Source of the DNA: Bacillota bacterium
GTDB lineage: Bacteria > Bacillota > Sulfobacillia > Sulfobacillales > JAIMBI01
Reading direction: 5' to 3'
Length of the DNA: 64,000 nucleotides
NCBI GenBank assembly: GCA_021846505.1
Contig: JAJZWV010000006.1
Coordinates: 30,529-94,528 of the forward strand
Shown here: piece by piece, positions 8,383 through 16,119 of the stretch
Layout of the letters: each line of letters opens with the position of its first letter
Numbering within the stretch: position 1 is the stretch's first letter
The notes under the pieces: model-generated
The model's database searches: none
What the model saw: the letters and a program-made list of their open reading frames with translations, nothing else
Told to the model about the DNA's origin: nothing
Translations under genes and position numbers: made by a program

Positions 8383-8598
8383 CTAGGCGACGTGGTAGCC
8401 GGCCTCTTCAATGGCGTGGGCCAGCGCCTCCAGGCTGGTGGCGCTGGGGTCGTACGCCACGTGCGCCCGCTCCTCTTCCAGGGAAACCTTAACGGTTTCG
8501 ACGCCCGGCACTCCTTCGAGCGCTTCGCTCACGTTCATCACGCAGTGGTGGCAGGTCATTCCCGTCACCTTGATGTCTGCTTCAGCCACGCTGGCCAT
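8383..8598 (-). CDS. copZ: Heavy-metal-associated domain protein (CopZ-like)
   Basis: 71 aa, a single HMA fold. The metal site GMTCHHCVMNV lies at residues 13-23, followed by VPGVETVKVSLEEERAHV. In this family the two cysteines bind Cu(I) (or Zn/Hg) and hand it to a P-type ATPase or sensor; no copA or csoR is in the window. AAAGGAGG sits 7 bases before the ATG. The gene is first in a two-gene operon with the cysteine-rich protein and diverges from the HxlR regulator. Confidence 0.85.
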   Translation of the reverse strand: MASVAEADIKVTGMTCHHCVMNVSEALEGVPGVETVKVSLEEERAHVAYDPSATSLEALAHAIEEAGYHVA

Positions 8599-8687
8599 GT
8601 AGCGCCTCCTTTAACTTGCCTGCGAGCGGCGGGATCGCCGCCCTTACGCGCCAACCTCCTGCCGCTCGCGCCTCTTGGCTCACCGCG

Positions 8688-8693
8688 ATTATA
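8688..8693 (-). promoter_or_regulatory. Possible -10 box of the copZ operon
   Basis: A perfect TATAAT on the minus strand, 90 bases upstream of the chaperone start. No convincing -35 lies at 16-18 bases, so the promoter may be activator-dependent or metal-regulated. Confidence 0.4.
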
Positions 8694-8777
8694 CCCCATG
8701 CGCGCCTGGAGTTCACGCACTGCCATTGCTATCTAGAGGGAACTGAGGCACGTTGTGCAATGGCCGGCGCAAAGTGC

Positions 8778-8783
8778 TATGAT
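8778..8783 (+). promoter_or_regulatory. Possible -10 box of the HxlR operon
   Basis: TATGAT at 8778-8783, 44 bases before the HxlR start. A TTGTGC lies 19 bases upstream as a poor -35. Confidence 0.35.
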
Positions 8784-8826
8784 GGTCGGGGGGTTGGGGG
8801 CATGCGCCACCGAGGAGGAATCAGCG

Positions 8827-9177
8827 ATGGCACTCGAACAGGACAAGCGTGACCGCGCGCCGGCAGGGGATAACGCCCACTGTCCCGTGGCGCTGACGGC
8901 CCGGCTGATTGGCGATCCCTATATCTTGATGATCTTGCGCGACTTGGCCAATGGCACGCTGCGGTTTGGGTCGCTGTCCGACTCGGTCAGCGTGAACCCG
9001 CGCACACTGACCGCCCGGCTCCGCCGCATGGAGCACGACGGGTTGGTGCAGCGCCACATGTTTGCCGAAATTCCGCCGCGGGTGGAATACACGCTCACCG
9101 AAAAGGGGCAGGCGCTCCTGCCGGTGGTGGCGGCGCTGCGCTCATACGGCGAGGCGTGGCTGGTCGACCCTGTTTGA
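8827..9177 (+). CDS. HxlR-family transcriptional regulator
   Basis: 116-aa winged-helix protein of the HxlR/MarR-like type. The N-terminal Cys19 in NAHCPVALTARLIGDPY, the helix-turn-helix SDSVSVNPRTLTARLRRMEHDGLV and the wing VEYTLTEKGQALLPV are all visible. Several family members sense aldehydes, quinones or oxidants through a cysteine at this position, so redox or electrophile sensing is an inference. GAGGAGGAA precedes the ATG at 8827. It is followed by a lactonase-like gene and an acyl-CoA synthetase, probably one operon that it controls. Confidence 0.88.
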   Translation: MALEQDKRDRAPAGDNAHCPVALTARLIGDPYILMILRDLANGTLRFGSLSDSVSVNPRTLTARLRRMEHDGLVQRHMFAEIPPRVEYTLTEKGQALLPVVAALRSYGEAWLVDPV

Positions 9178-9226
9178 CCACGGTCGCTGGGCCGCTGCTG
9201 CGCGCCGAAAGGACGGGAGCACCATC

Positions 9227-10045
9227 ATGACCTCAAGGGCGGTACCGCGGCGCCTTCAGCTGTCGATTATTCCCGTGGGCGCCTTTGATCTCGAAGTGGC
9301 CGCGCTGACGCCCGGCGATCGGTCGGGCCGCCGGACAGCGGCACCAGTTTATGCCTACTTGGTGGACACCCCCCAAGGCTTGCTGCTGTTCGACACCGGA
9401 TGCTCGCGCACGCTCATGGCCGATCCCCGCCGCATCTTGGGAGCCGGGATGGCAGCCCTCACGCCGATGATGGACGCGAGCCGAGACTACATCACGGAGC
9501 GCTTGCAGGCCATGGGGGTAGACCCCGCGGCCGTCGCCATGGTGGCCACCTCGCACCTGCACTTTGACCACGCGGGGGCCAACGCTGACCCCGCGTGGGC
9601 CGGCGCCACGTTTTTGGTCCAGCGTGCCGAGTGGGAAGCGGTTCGCAAGGCACCCCACCAGTATCCCGACCCGGGGCTGGCGCCGCCAGCGGGGGCCCGC
9701 CTCCAGCTGCTGGACGGAGACACCGAGGTGGCCCCCAGCGTGACCCTGGTGTCCACCCCTGGACACACCCCCGGCCACCAGTCGCTCATGGTTCGGTTCG
9801 AACGTGGCGGCGGGGTGTTCATCACCAGCGACGCGGTCTACACGCGGGCTCACTACGACCCCGGGCATGTGGGAGCGGCTGTGGACCCCCAGCAGAGCGC
9901 ACAGTCGGTGGCGCGCATCCAAGCCCTCTGCCAGGAGTACGGCCTGGTGCCGTTTTTCAGCCACGATCCCCATCAGGCGGCGGACGAAGGCTGGCAAATG
10001 GCGCCTTATGCCTATGCGGCCCATCCTTTCCCGACTAGCAGCTAG
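9227..10045 (+). CDS. Metallo-beta-lactamase-fold hydrolase (lactonase-like)
   Basis: 272 aa. The dizinc motif HLHFDHAG (H110, H112, D114, H115), HTPGH downstream, a later SDAV aspartate and C-terminal SHDPH supply the usual ligands. Layout and length match the N-acyl-homoserine-lactone lactonase/AttM-like branch. That branch includes many hydrolases of unknown substrate, so quorum quenching is only one option. AAAGGACGGGAG precedes the ATG at 9227; earlier in-frame starts would run into the HxlR gene. Confidence 0.8.
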   Translation: MTSRAVPRRLQLSIIPVGAFDLEVAALTPGDRSGRRTAAPVYAYLVDTPQGLLLFDTGCSRTLMADPRRILGAGMAALTPMMDASRDYITERLQAMGVDPAAVAMVATSHLHFDHAGANADPAWAGATFLVQRAEWEAVRKAPHQYPDPGLAPPAGARLQLLDGDTEVAPSVTLVSTPGHTPGHQSLMVRFERGGGVFITSDAVYTRAHYDPGHVGAAVDPQQSAQSVARIQALCQEYGLVPFFSHDPHQAADEGWQMAPYAYAAHPFPTSS

Positions 10046-10109
10046 ACTGCCAGGTTCGAACAGGACTTTCGGCGCGGAACGCGAATGCATCCCCTGAGGT
10101 GTGAGAGCC

Positions 10110-11882
10110 GTGACAAATTTCGCCTCCAACGTGCTCCGCTACGCGGCCGCCCACCCGGAGGCTCCGGCGCAGATGGTGCGGGAGGGCTCCGCTTGGGCGC
10201 CAGTGTCCCACGGAACCCTAATGGCACGCGTGTTCAGCTTGGCAGGCTGGCTGGCCCAGCAAGGCATTCAGGACGGCGATCGCGTCGCCCTGCAAGCTCA
10301 CACGTCGGCCGAGTGGGTGTGGGCGGACTTGGCGCTCCTGTCGCTGGGGGCGGTGGTGGTGCCCATCTATCCGTCCCTGGCCGCCGCCCAGGTTGCCGAA
10401 TTGCTGGAGGACTCCGGTGCACGCTTCGCCATCGTGGCGGACGCGGAGCAGGAGGCCAAGTTGCCGGTCAGCTTCCCGCGCCTGGTCATGACCTACCCGC
10501 GCTGGCAGCAGGCCATCACCCGGGGCCGCGTGCCGGAAGGATCCCCGTGGCTGGACAACATCGATCGCGTGGCGGACGACCATCTGGCCACCTTGGTGTA
10601 CACTTCGGGCACCACCGCCCACTCGCGGGGTGTGATGCTGACCCATGGCAACCTGCTGAGCAACGTTGCGGGACTGACCCTCCATGCCGAGCGGTATCCT
10701 GACGTGCAGTTGACGGCGCGGGACCGGGCGCTGGCGGTCCTGCCCCTGGCGCATATTTTTGAGCGCCTGGTGCACCACTTCATGCTGGGGCGCGGCGTCG
10801 CCATGTACTACACCCATCCCAGTCGGCTGGCCGAGGATATCACCACGGCCCGGCCCACCGCCATGGTGTCGGTGCCCCGCATCTACGAGCGGGTGTTTGC
10901 CGCCGTGCACGACCAAGCCGCCGGCCCACTGTCGCGGCCCATCCTGGCCGCCAGCATCCCCGTCGCGCGCCGCCGTGCCCTTCGCCTGACGGCGGGCGCC
11001 CGCCCCACCGCCCGCGAATGGCTGGCGGAGTCCCTGTTCAGCCTGTTGGTGTACCGAAAGATTCGGCGGGCCCTGGGTGGGTCGCTGCGGTTCGCCTACT
11101 CCGGCGGAGCGCCTCTGCATCCCGACCTGGCACGATTTTTTGTCGGCGCCGGCATTCCCGTGCTGGAAGGCTACGGGCTGACCGAAACCTCGCCGGTCGT
11201 GTCCGTCAACACCCTCTCCACACTCCGCATTGGCTCTGTGGGGCTGCCGCTGCCCAACGTGGAGGTGCGCATTGAAGCAGATGGCGAAATTTGCTGCCGG
11301 GGGCCCAACATTATGCAGGGCTATTGGAACCGGCCCGAGGAGAGCGCCGCCGTTCTGGTGGACGGCTGGTTTTACACCGGCGACATCGGCGAGCGGCTGC
11401 CGTCTGGCCATCTGCGCATTGTCGACCGCAAGCGCGCCATCATGGTGCTGTCCACCGGAAAAAATGTCGTGCCCCTGGCCATCTGCCAAGCGCTGGAGGC
11501 GTCGCCGTGGATTGAGCAGGCCATGCTGCTGGGCGACCGCAAGAAGTACGTTGCAGCCCTGCTGGCCCCTGACGAGGCTCAGCTGGCGGCGTGGGCCGCC
11601 AGCCAGGGATTGCCTGCCGACAACCTAGAGGCGGCGCGGAAGCATCCCGCCTACCGCGCGCTGATTGACGCCGAAGTGAAGGCGCGCACCGCAAGCTTTG
11701 CCGACTTTGAGCAGCCCAAGCGCTGGGAGCTGGTGGATAGGCCGTTCACGGAGGAAAGTGGTGAGCTCACCCCCACCTTGAAAATCAAGACGCGGGTGGT
11801 CGAAGCCCACTACGGCGCCCTCATCGCCACCCTGTATCCAGACGAAGATCTGGCGTCGCTTAACACCCCCGCATCCTCGTAG
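10110..11882 (+). CDS. AMP-forming acyl-CoA synthetase (long-chain type)
   Basis: 590-aa ANL-superfamily enzyme, which activates a carboxylate via an acyl-adenylate and then forms the CoA thioester. The adenylate loop is near residue 163 but reads TSGTTAHSRGVMLTH, departing from the usual TGxPKG core. YGLTETSPVV is near 355, YTGDIGE near 420 and VDRKRAIMVLSTGKN near 440; LKIK near the C-terminus carries the adenylation lysine. It resembles FadD15-type long-chain synthetases. GTG 10110 is chosen because GAGG lies 10 bases upstream, whereas GTG 10101 is too close. It is the last gene of the HxlR operon. Confidence 0.87.
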   Translation: MTNFASNVLRYAAAHPEAPAQMVREGSAWAPVSHGTLMARVFSLAGWLAQQGIQDGDRVALQAHTSAEWVWADLALLSLGAVVVPIYPSLAAAQVAELLEDSGARFAIVADAEQEAKLPVSFPRLVMTYPRWQQAITRGRVPEGSPWLDNIDRVADDHLATLVYTSGTTAHSRGVMLTHGNLLSNVAGLTLHAERYPDVQLTARDRALAVLPLAHIFERLVHHFMLGRGVAMYYTHPSRLAEDITTARPTAMVSVPRIYERVFAAVHDQAAGPLSRPILAASIPVARRRALRLTAGARPTAREWLAESLFSLLVYRKIRRALGGSLRFAYSGGAPLHPDLARFFVGAGIPVLEGYGLTETSPVVSVNTLSTLRIGSVGLPLPNVEVRIEADGEICCRGPNIMQGYWNRPEESAAVLVDGWFYTGDIGERLPSGHLRIVDRKRAIMVLSTGKNVVPLAICQALEASPWIEQAMLLGDRKKYVAALLAPDEAQLAAWAASQGLPADNLEAARKHPAYRALIDAEVKARTASFADFEQPKRWELVDRPFTEESGELTPTLKIKTRVVEAHYGALIATLYPDEDLASLNTPASS

Positions 11883-11972
11883 CGCATCCGCCGGAAAATT
11901 TTTTCCCGCGGTCCGCATACGCTACCGCCAGAACGGCCAATCGGCCGAATCGGCTGAGTGGGGGCATGCGGC

Positions 11973-12179
11973 ATGACCCTATTAGACGAGTATTACGCAG
12001 CGCTGGCCGAATGGCAGGACGCTGTCTCGGCGTTTGACAACGCCGAGGGCGCGTTTGTCGACTACTACGCCATGCGGCTCACCGCCGCCGAGCGCAAGCT
12101 CGACGCGGTGCTCCGACTCATCAAAGCAGAGCGTCCAGAGGGAACCGCCGGTGTCCGCGCTCCAGCCATCACGCGCTAA
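11973..12179 (+). CDS. Small helical protein, DUF2508/YaaL-like
   Basis: 68 aa, acidic and predicted all-helical (LLDEYYAALAEWQDAVSAFD ...). The pattern of an amphipathic N-terminal helix, an aspartate-rich turn and an AAERKL helix resembles DUF2508 (YaaL) proteins of Bacillota, whose function is unknown. The ATG at 11973 follows a GGGGG run at suitable spacing. Its last 11 bases overlap the projected full-length 3' end of the convergent quinone oxidoreductase gene. Confidence 0.5.
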   Translation: MTLLDEYYAALAEWQDAVSAFDNAEGAFVDYYAMRLTAAERKLDAVLRLIKAERPEGTAGVRAPAITR

Positions 12180-12215
12180 CCACCAGCAGCAGCTTGCCGG
12201 TGCTCGCGCGCTCCT

Positions 12216-13151
12216 CTACCAGGCGATGAGCGTCGGCTGCACGCTCGAGCGGCAGGACCGCGCCGATTTTAATGCGGAACAAGCCATGGGCGAGGTACCC
12301 CAGCACCGCGGTGGCCGCGAGCGCAACTCCGCGGGCCGCTGGCGCCGGGCAGCGCCAAGGCTGAATCCCAGCACCGCGCGGCAGCTGCTGTGCAAGTCTG
12401 TCGTAGGCACCCAGCCGGCCTCACCACTGGCATCTCCGAAGGCGGCCAGCCGGCCAAACGGCGCTAGGCAGCGAAAGCTTTCAGCCGTCAGGCGCCCCGC
12501 GATGGAATCCAGCACCACGTCGGCGCCCCGCCCCCCGGTGGCCTCGCGCACCGCGTCCGGCCAATCATCCTGGCTGGAGTCCACGGCGATGTCGGCGCCC
12601 GCAGCCAGCGCCGCCGCCATCTTCCCTGGGGTGCCCACCGCGCCAATGACCAGACCCGCACCTAGGATCCGCGCCAGCTGGAGGGCGGTGGTGCCCACGC
12701 CTCCAGCCGCCGCATGCACCAACACCGCCTCGCCCGGCTGCACCCGCACAACGTCAACCAGCAACTTGTAGGCCGCAGCTCCCACCACTGGGCACGCTGC
12801 GGCCTGCTCATCCGACACTTCATCGGGCACACCAAACACCAGCTGCGCGTCCGCCAGAACATATTCCGCATACGAGCCCCCCGAGGGAAAGGCCACCACC
12901 CGCTGGCCCACCTGCCGCCCCTCGACCCCGGGCCCCAAGGCATCGACCGTGCCCATCGCATCAAGCCCGGGCACAAACGGCGGAGCACCCCCGCCGCGGT
13001 ACTGCCCGTGCCGGGCCTTGATGTCGGCAAAGTTAACGCTGGTGCTGTGCACGCGAATGCACACCTGCCCGACTCCCGGCACCGGCACCTCCCGGTCTTG
13101 AAGCTCCATCGCCTCGGGTTCCCCGAAGCGCCTCACCACCATTGCCCGCAT
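12216..13151 (-). CDS. Zinc-free quinone oxidoreductase, frameshifted C-terminus
   Basis: Medium-chain reductase of the NADPH:quinone oxidoreductase (QOR) type. MRAMVVRRFGEPEAM starts the fold; VNFADIKARHGQY, the nucleotide motif HAAAGGVGTTALQLAR and AVLGFSLGAARRQRP follow. After about 12332 the frame gives unrelated residues and stops at 12216. A +1 frame from there reads ALAATAVLGYLAHGLFRIKIG to the expected GKLLLVV ending, with a stop at 12169-12171. A single missing base near 12320-12332 (real mutation or assembly error) therefore truncates the last ~50 residues. GAAGGAGGG precedes ATG 13151. Confidence 0.8.
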   Translation of the reverse strand: MRAMVVRRFGEPEAMELQDREVPVPGVGQVCIRVHSTSVNFADIKARHGQYRGGGAPPFVPGLDAMGTVDALGPGVEGRQVGQRVVAFPSGGSYAEYVLADAQLVFGVPDEVSDEQAAACPVVGAAAYKLLVDVVRVQPGEAVLVHAAAGGVGTTALQLARILGAGLVIGAVGTPGKMAAALAAGADIAVDSSQDDWPDAVREATGGRGADVVLDSIAGRLTAESFRCLAPFGRLAAFGDASGEAGWVPTTDLHSSCRAVLGFSLGAARRQRPAELRSRPPRCWGTSPMACSALKSARSCRSSVQPTLIAW

Positions 13152-14125
13152 GCGTCGCCCTCCTTCGCTGTGCCCAGAGCCCTTGGGGTGCCAGGTGCGC
13201 CCTCGCCGGTGCTGCCGACCGGCGGCAGCCGAAGATGCCAGAGCAAGTAGCACACCCACGCGCGGCGCGGCCGATGCGGCGCGAGCCACTGCTCCAGCGC
13301 CCGCGCGGACAGCCGCTCCCCAGGACCCGTGAGCGCCGCCGCCGCCTTCGCCAGCACTAGGTCGCTGGCCATCACGGCGTCGTCCTCCCCCCACCCAAAC
13401 AGTGCAGCGCCCGCCGCCGTCCAAGGCCCCACCCCCGGCAGGGCCTCCAGCTGCCGCTTCACCCCCTCCGGATCCCGGGACACGCCGCCCAGCCCGCCGG
13501 CCGCCGCCCATCGGGCGGCCACCTGCAGCGTGGCAGCAGGCCGCTGTGGAATCCCGCCGGCGGCCAGCGCCTCCACGGCCGCGCCCGCCAGCCGCTCCGG
13601 CGCCGGCCAGGCATACACAACGGCCCCCGTGGGCGTTTTGAGGGGCGTGCCCCACTCGGTCAGCAGCCGGTTGACGAGCGTCCGATGGCTCGCCACCGAC
13701 ACCTGCTGGCCCAGGATGAGGCGGGCCAGCGCCACCCAGGGCGACGCGTCGCGCAGCGGCCGGATGCCCCACCACCGCGAGGCCAGGGGCTGGAGGACAG
13801 GATCGGCCGCGGCGCGCGGGAAAAATGCCGCGGCCGCGTGGTCTCCGCTACCGGTCGCGAACCGCCAGGCCGCAGCCTGGACCGCAGCCTCATGGGCGGC
13901 CGCTGGGGCGGCGGTCCGCACCGCCATCCCGCCCGGGCCACCCTCCACCGATACCGGCACCGCCTGCCCCTCCACCATCACGGACGACTCCCACACCCAG
14001 CCCGTGGGTGCCTCGGCCACGCGCACGTCCAGGCTCGCCTGGCTTCGCGGCCGGGCCAGCAGGCGCTCCCAGTGCCAAGGCCCACGGGCCGCCACCCAGG
14101 TGCGGTGCCTCACGCTTTCGGTCAT
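13133..14125 (-). CDS. DNA-3-methyladenine glycosylase, AlkA type
   Basis: 330-aa helix-hairpin-helix glycosylase, which excises alkylated bases. The HhH element LEALPGVGPWTAAGAALFGWG is near residues 222-242 and the catalytic aspartate is in VMASDLVLAKA about ten residues later. LARLILGQQVSVASHRTLVNRL is the helix that precedes them in the family. The start is uncertain: ATG 14125 is chosen, although only a weak ribosome site precedes it. The 3' end overlaps the quinone oxidoreductase start by 19 bases. A divergent ogt gene lies upstream, giving an alkylation-repair pair. Confidence 0.85.
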   Translation of the reverse strand: MTESVRHRTWVAARGPWHWERLLARPRSQASLDVRVAEAPTGWVWESSVMVEGQAVPVSVEGGPGGMAVRTAAPAAAHEAAVQAAAWRFATGSGDHAAAAFFPRAAADPVLQPLASRWWGIRPLRDASPWVALARLILGQQVSVASHRTLVNRLLTEWGTPLKTPTGAVVYAWPAPERLAGAAVEALAAGGIPQRPAATLQVAARWAAAGGLGGVSRDPEGVKRQLEALPGVGPWTAAGAALFGWGEDDAVMASDLVLAKAAAALTGPGERLSARALEQWLAPHRPRRAWVCYLLWHLRLPPVGSTGEGAPGTPRALGTAKEGDACGQWW

Positions 14126-14248
14126 GGGCTCAGTGTAGCGGAAGCGGCCCCAGCAGCGTGCCCCCCTCACGTCCTTTGGGGGCAGTACAATCACCAGAGA
14201 TGGGGATCAGCCCGTGCGCACGGCTTGAAGTGCGAGGAGGCTACTGTG

Positions 14249-14761
14249 ATGGGAACTCGTGCCACGGCGGCGGACCCGCTGGTGTGGTGCTGGCACGCCA
14301 CTCGGCTGGGGCGGCTGTACCTCGCTGCCACCCCGACCGGGCTTGCTTGCGTGGGGCTGCCGGGCGCTCCCAGTGTGTGGCCGGCCTGGGCACAGCCTGC
14401 GCGCACTGCGGCGCCGGCGGCCCTCCGGTGGGCCACCGCCCAGCTGGACGAATATTTGGCGGGCGAGCGGCGCGTTTTTCAGCTGCCCTTGGACCTCCGC
14501 GGCACTCCATTTCAGCGCCGCGCGTGGAGTGCGGTGGCTGGCATCCCCTATGGGCACACCATGACCTATGGCGAGGTGGCGGCATGGCTGGGCCAGCCCC
14601 ACGCCGCCCGCGCGGTCGGCGCCGCCATGAGGAACAATCCACTCCCGATTGTCATCCCGTGCCACCGCGTGGTGGGTGCCCAGGGGCGGATGGTGGGATA
14701 CGCTGGCGGCTTGGGTTTGAAAGAGGCGCTGCTGGTACAGGAAGGCGCGCGCCTCGTATAG
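14249..14761 (+). CDS. ogt: Methylated-DNA--protein-cysteine methyltransferase
   Basis: 170-aa suicide repair protein that moves O6-alkyl groups from guanine to its own cysteine. The acceptor site IVIPCHRVVG is at about residues 134-143, preceded by the DNA-binding helix TYGEVAAWLGQPHAARAVGAAMRNNP and the Asn-Pro hinge. GAGGAGG lies 8 bases before the ATG at 14249. It is divergent from the AlkA-type gene, with 123 bases between starts that probably hold both promoters. Confidence 0.93.
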   Translation: MGTRATAADPLVWCWHATRLGRLYLAATPTGLACVGLPGAPSVWPAWAQPARTAAPAALRWATAQLDEYLAGERRVFQLPLDLRGTPFQRRAWSAVAGIPYGHTMTYGEVAAWLGQPHAARAVGAAMRNNPLPIVIPCHRVVGAQGRMVGYAGGLGLKEALLVQEGARLV

Positions 14762-14899
14762 AGCGCTGGGCTTTGGCGGCACTCTGACGGTGGGGCGCGC
14801 CGTGCCCGGTGGGCAGCTGGTCTACACGGTGGGGGTGCCCGCTCTTGCTGGTGCTGTTTGTCGCCGTGCTGGACGACGTCACGTGCAAGCAGCAGAACT

Positions 14900-14931
14900 G
14901 AGCGAGGGGCGGGTCTCCCCGCCCCTCGCTC
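14900..14931. terminator. Bidirectional terminator hairpin, ogt/rpoD
   Basis: 14-bp perfect arms GAGCGAGGGGCGGG / CCCGCCCCTCGCTC with a 4-base loop, between convergent ogt and rpoD. No T-tract follows on either strand, but position and strength favour transcription termination. Confidence 0.6.
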
Positions 14932-14943
14932 CCGCAGCCGCCT

Positions 14944-16116
14944 TCAGTCCAGGTAGTCGCGCAGCTTCTTGCTGCGCGTGGGATGCCGGAGCTTCCGCAG
15001 TGCCTTGGCTTCAATCTGCCGAATGCGCTCGCGCGTCACCCCAAATACCTGGCCCACTTCTTCCAAGGTGCGGGCGCGCCCGTCCGACAGGCCAAAGCGC
15101 AGCCGCAGCACCTTTTCCTCGCGATTGGTCAGCGTATCCAGCACTTCCTCGAGCTGCTCCTTTAGGAGCTGGTAGCCCGCCGCCTCCGCCGGGGCGGGGG
15201 CTTCCTCGTCCTCGATGAAGTCCCCCAGATGCGAATCTTCTTCCTCGCCAATCGGCGTTTCCAGCGACACCGGCTCCTGCGCCACCTTTTGAATCTCCCG
15301 CACACGCTCCACGGTGATGCCCATCTCGGCGGCAATTTCCTCGGGAAGCGGATCGCGGCCCAATTCCTGCAGCAACTTCCGCTGGATCCGAATCAGCTTG
15401 TTGATGGTCTCCACCATGTGCACCGGAATCCGAATCGTGCGCGCCTGGTCAGCAATGGCCCGGGTAATGGCCTGCCGAATCCACCAGGTGGCGTAGGTGC
15501 TAAATTTGTACCCCTTGCGGTAGTCAAACTTCTCGACGGCTTTGATGAGACCCAAGTTGCCTTCCTGGATCAGGTCCAAAAACAGCATGCCGCGGCCCAC
15601 GTAGCGCTTGGCGATGGACACCACCAGGCGCAAGTTGGCTTCCGCCAGCTTTTTCTTGGACTCTTCATCCCCCTGCTCAATCGCCTTGGCCAGCGACACC
15701 TCTTGGGCCGCCGTCAGCAGGGACACCCGTCCAATCTCTTTCAAGTACATGCGGACGGGGTCGTCAATGGCCACGCCCTCCGGCACGGCCAGCGCATTGC
15801 CCGCCTTGTGGGGCTCGTCTTCCTCGTCCTCGTCCTCGTCGTCCTCTGCCACCACCGCGTCCCCGGCCTCCGCCGCCGCGCGCTTGTCGTTGACCAAATC
15901 CACGTTCTCCTGGCCAATCAGCTCATACACGGCATCGATTTGGTCGGTGGGGATGTCCATGGCTTGGAGAGCGTCCAACAGCTCCCCGTAGGTCAACTTG
16001 TTGCCGCGATCCTTGGCTCGGCTGACCAAAGTCCGCACAATTTCCAGCACTGCCCGCTGCTCCTCGCGCGGCACCTCTTCCGACAACCCGTGGGCCAGTC
16101 CGCCTGCCTTTGCCAT
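14944..16116 (-). CDS. rpoD: RNA polymerase primary sigma factor (sigma-A)
   Basis: 390 aa, the compact Bacillota form. Region 1.1 is at the N-terminus, followed by an acidic spacer (about residues 88-102). Region 1.2/2 has [34 protein letters not shown] and the -10-binding [13 protein letters not shown]. Region 3 follows, and region 4 ends with [22 protein letters not shown]. It directs housekeeping transcription. GAAGGGAGGGATG precedes the ATG. It lies 3 bases downstream of dnaG, the conserved dnaG-rpoD pair, and ends at a hairpin. Confidence 0.97.
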   Translation of the reverse strand: MAKAGGLAHGLSEEVPREEQRAVLEIVRTLVSRAKDRGNKLTYGELLDALQAMDIPTDQIDAVYELIGQENVDLVNDKRAAAEAGDAVVAEDDEDEDEEDEPHKAGNALAVPEGVAIDDPVRMYLKEIGRVSLLTAAQEVSLAKAIEQGDEESKKKLAEANLRLVVSIAKRYVGRGMLFLDLIQEGNLGLIKAVEKFDYRKGYKFSTYATWWIRQAITRAIADQARTIRIPVHMVETINKLIRIQRKLLQELGRDPLPEEIAAEMGITVERVREIQKVAQEPVSLETPIGEEEDSHLGDFIEDEEAPAPAEAAGYQLLKEQLEEVLDTLTNREEKVLRLRFGLSDGRARTLEEVGQVFGVTRERIRQIEAKALRKLRHPTRSKKLRDYLD

Positions 16117-16119
16117 CCG

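Noticed and set aside
14790..14902. Short hydrophobic reading frames (e.g. LLLVLFVAVLDD) after ogt
   Set aside because: No ribosome site at a suitable start, no recognised family, and the stretch lies directly before the terminator hairpin.
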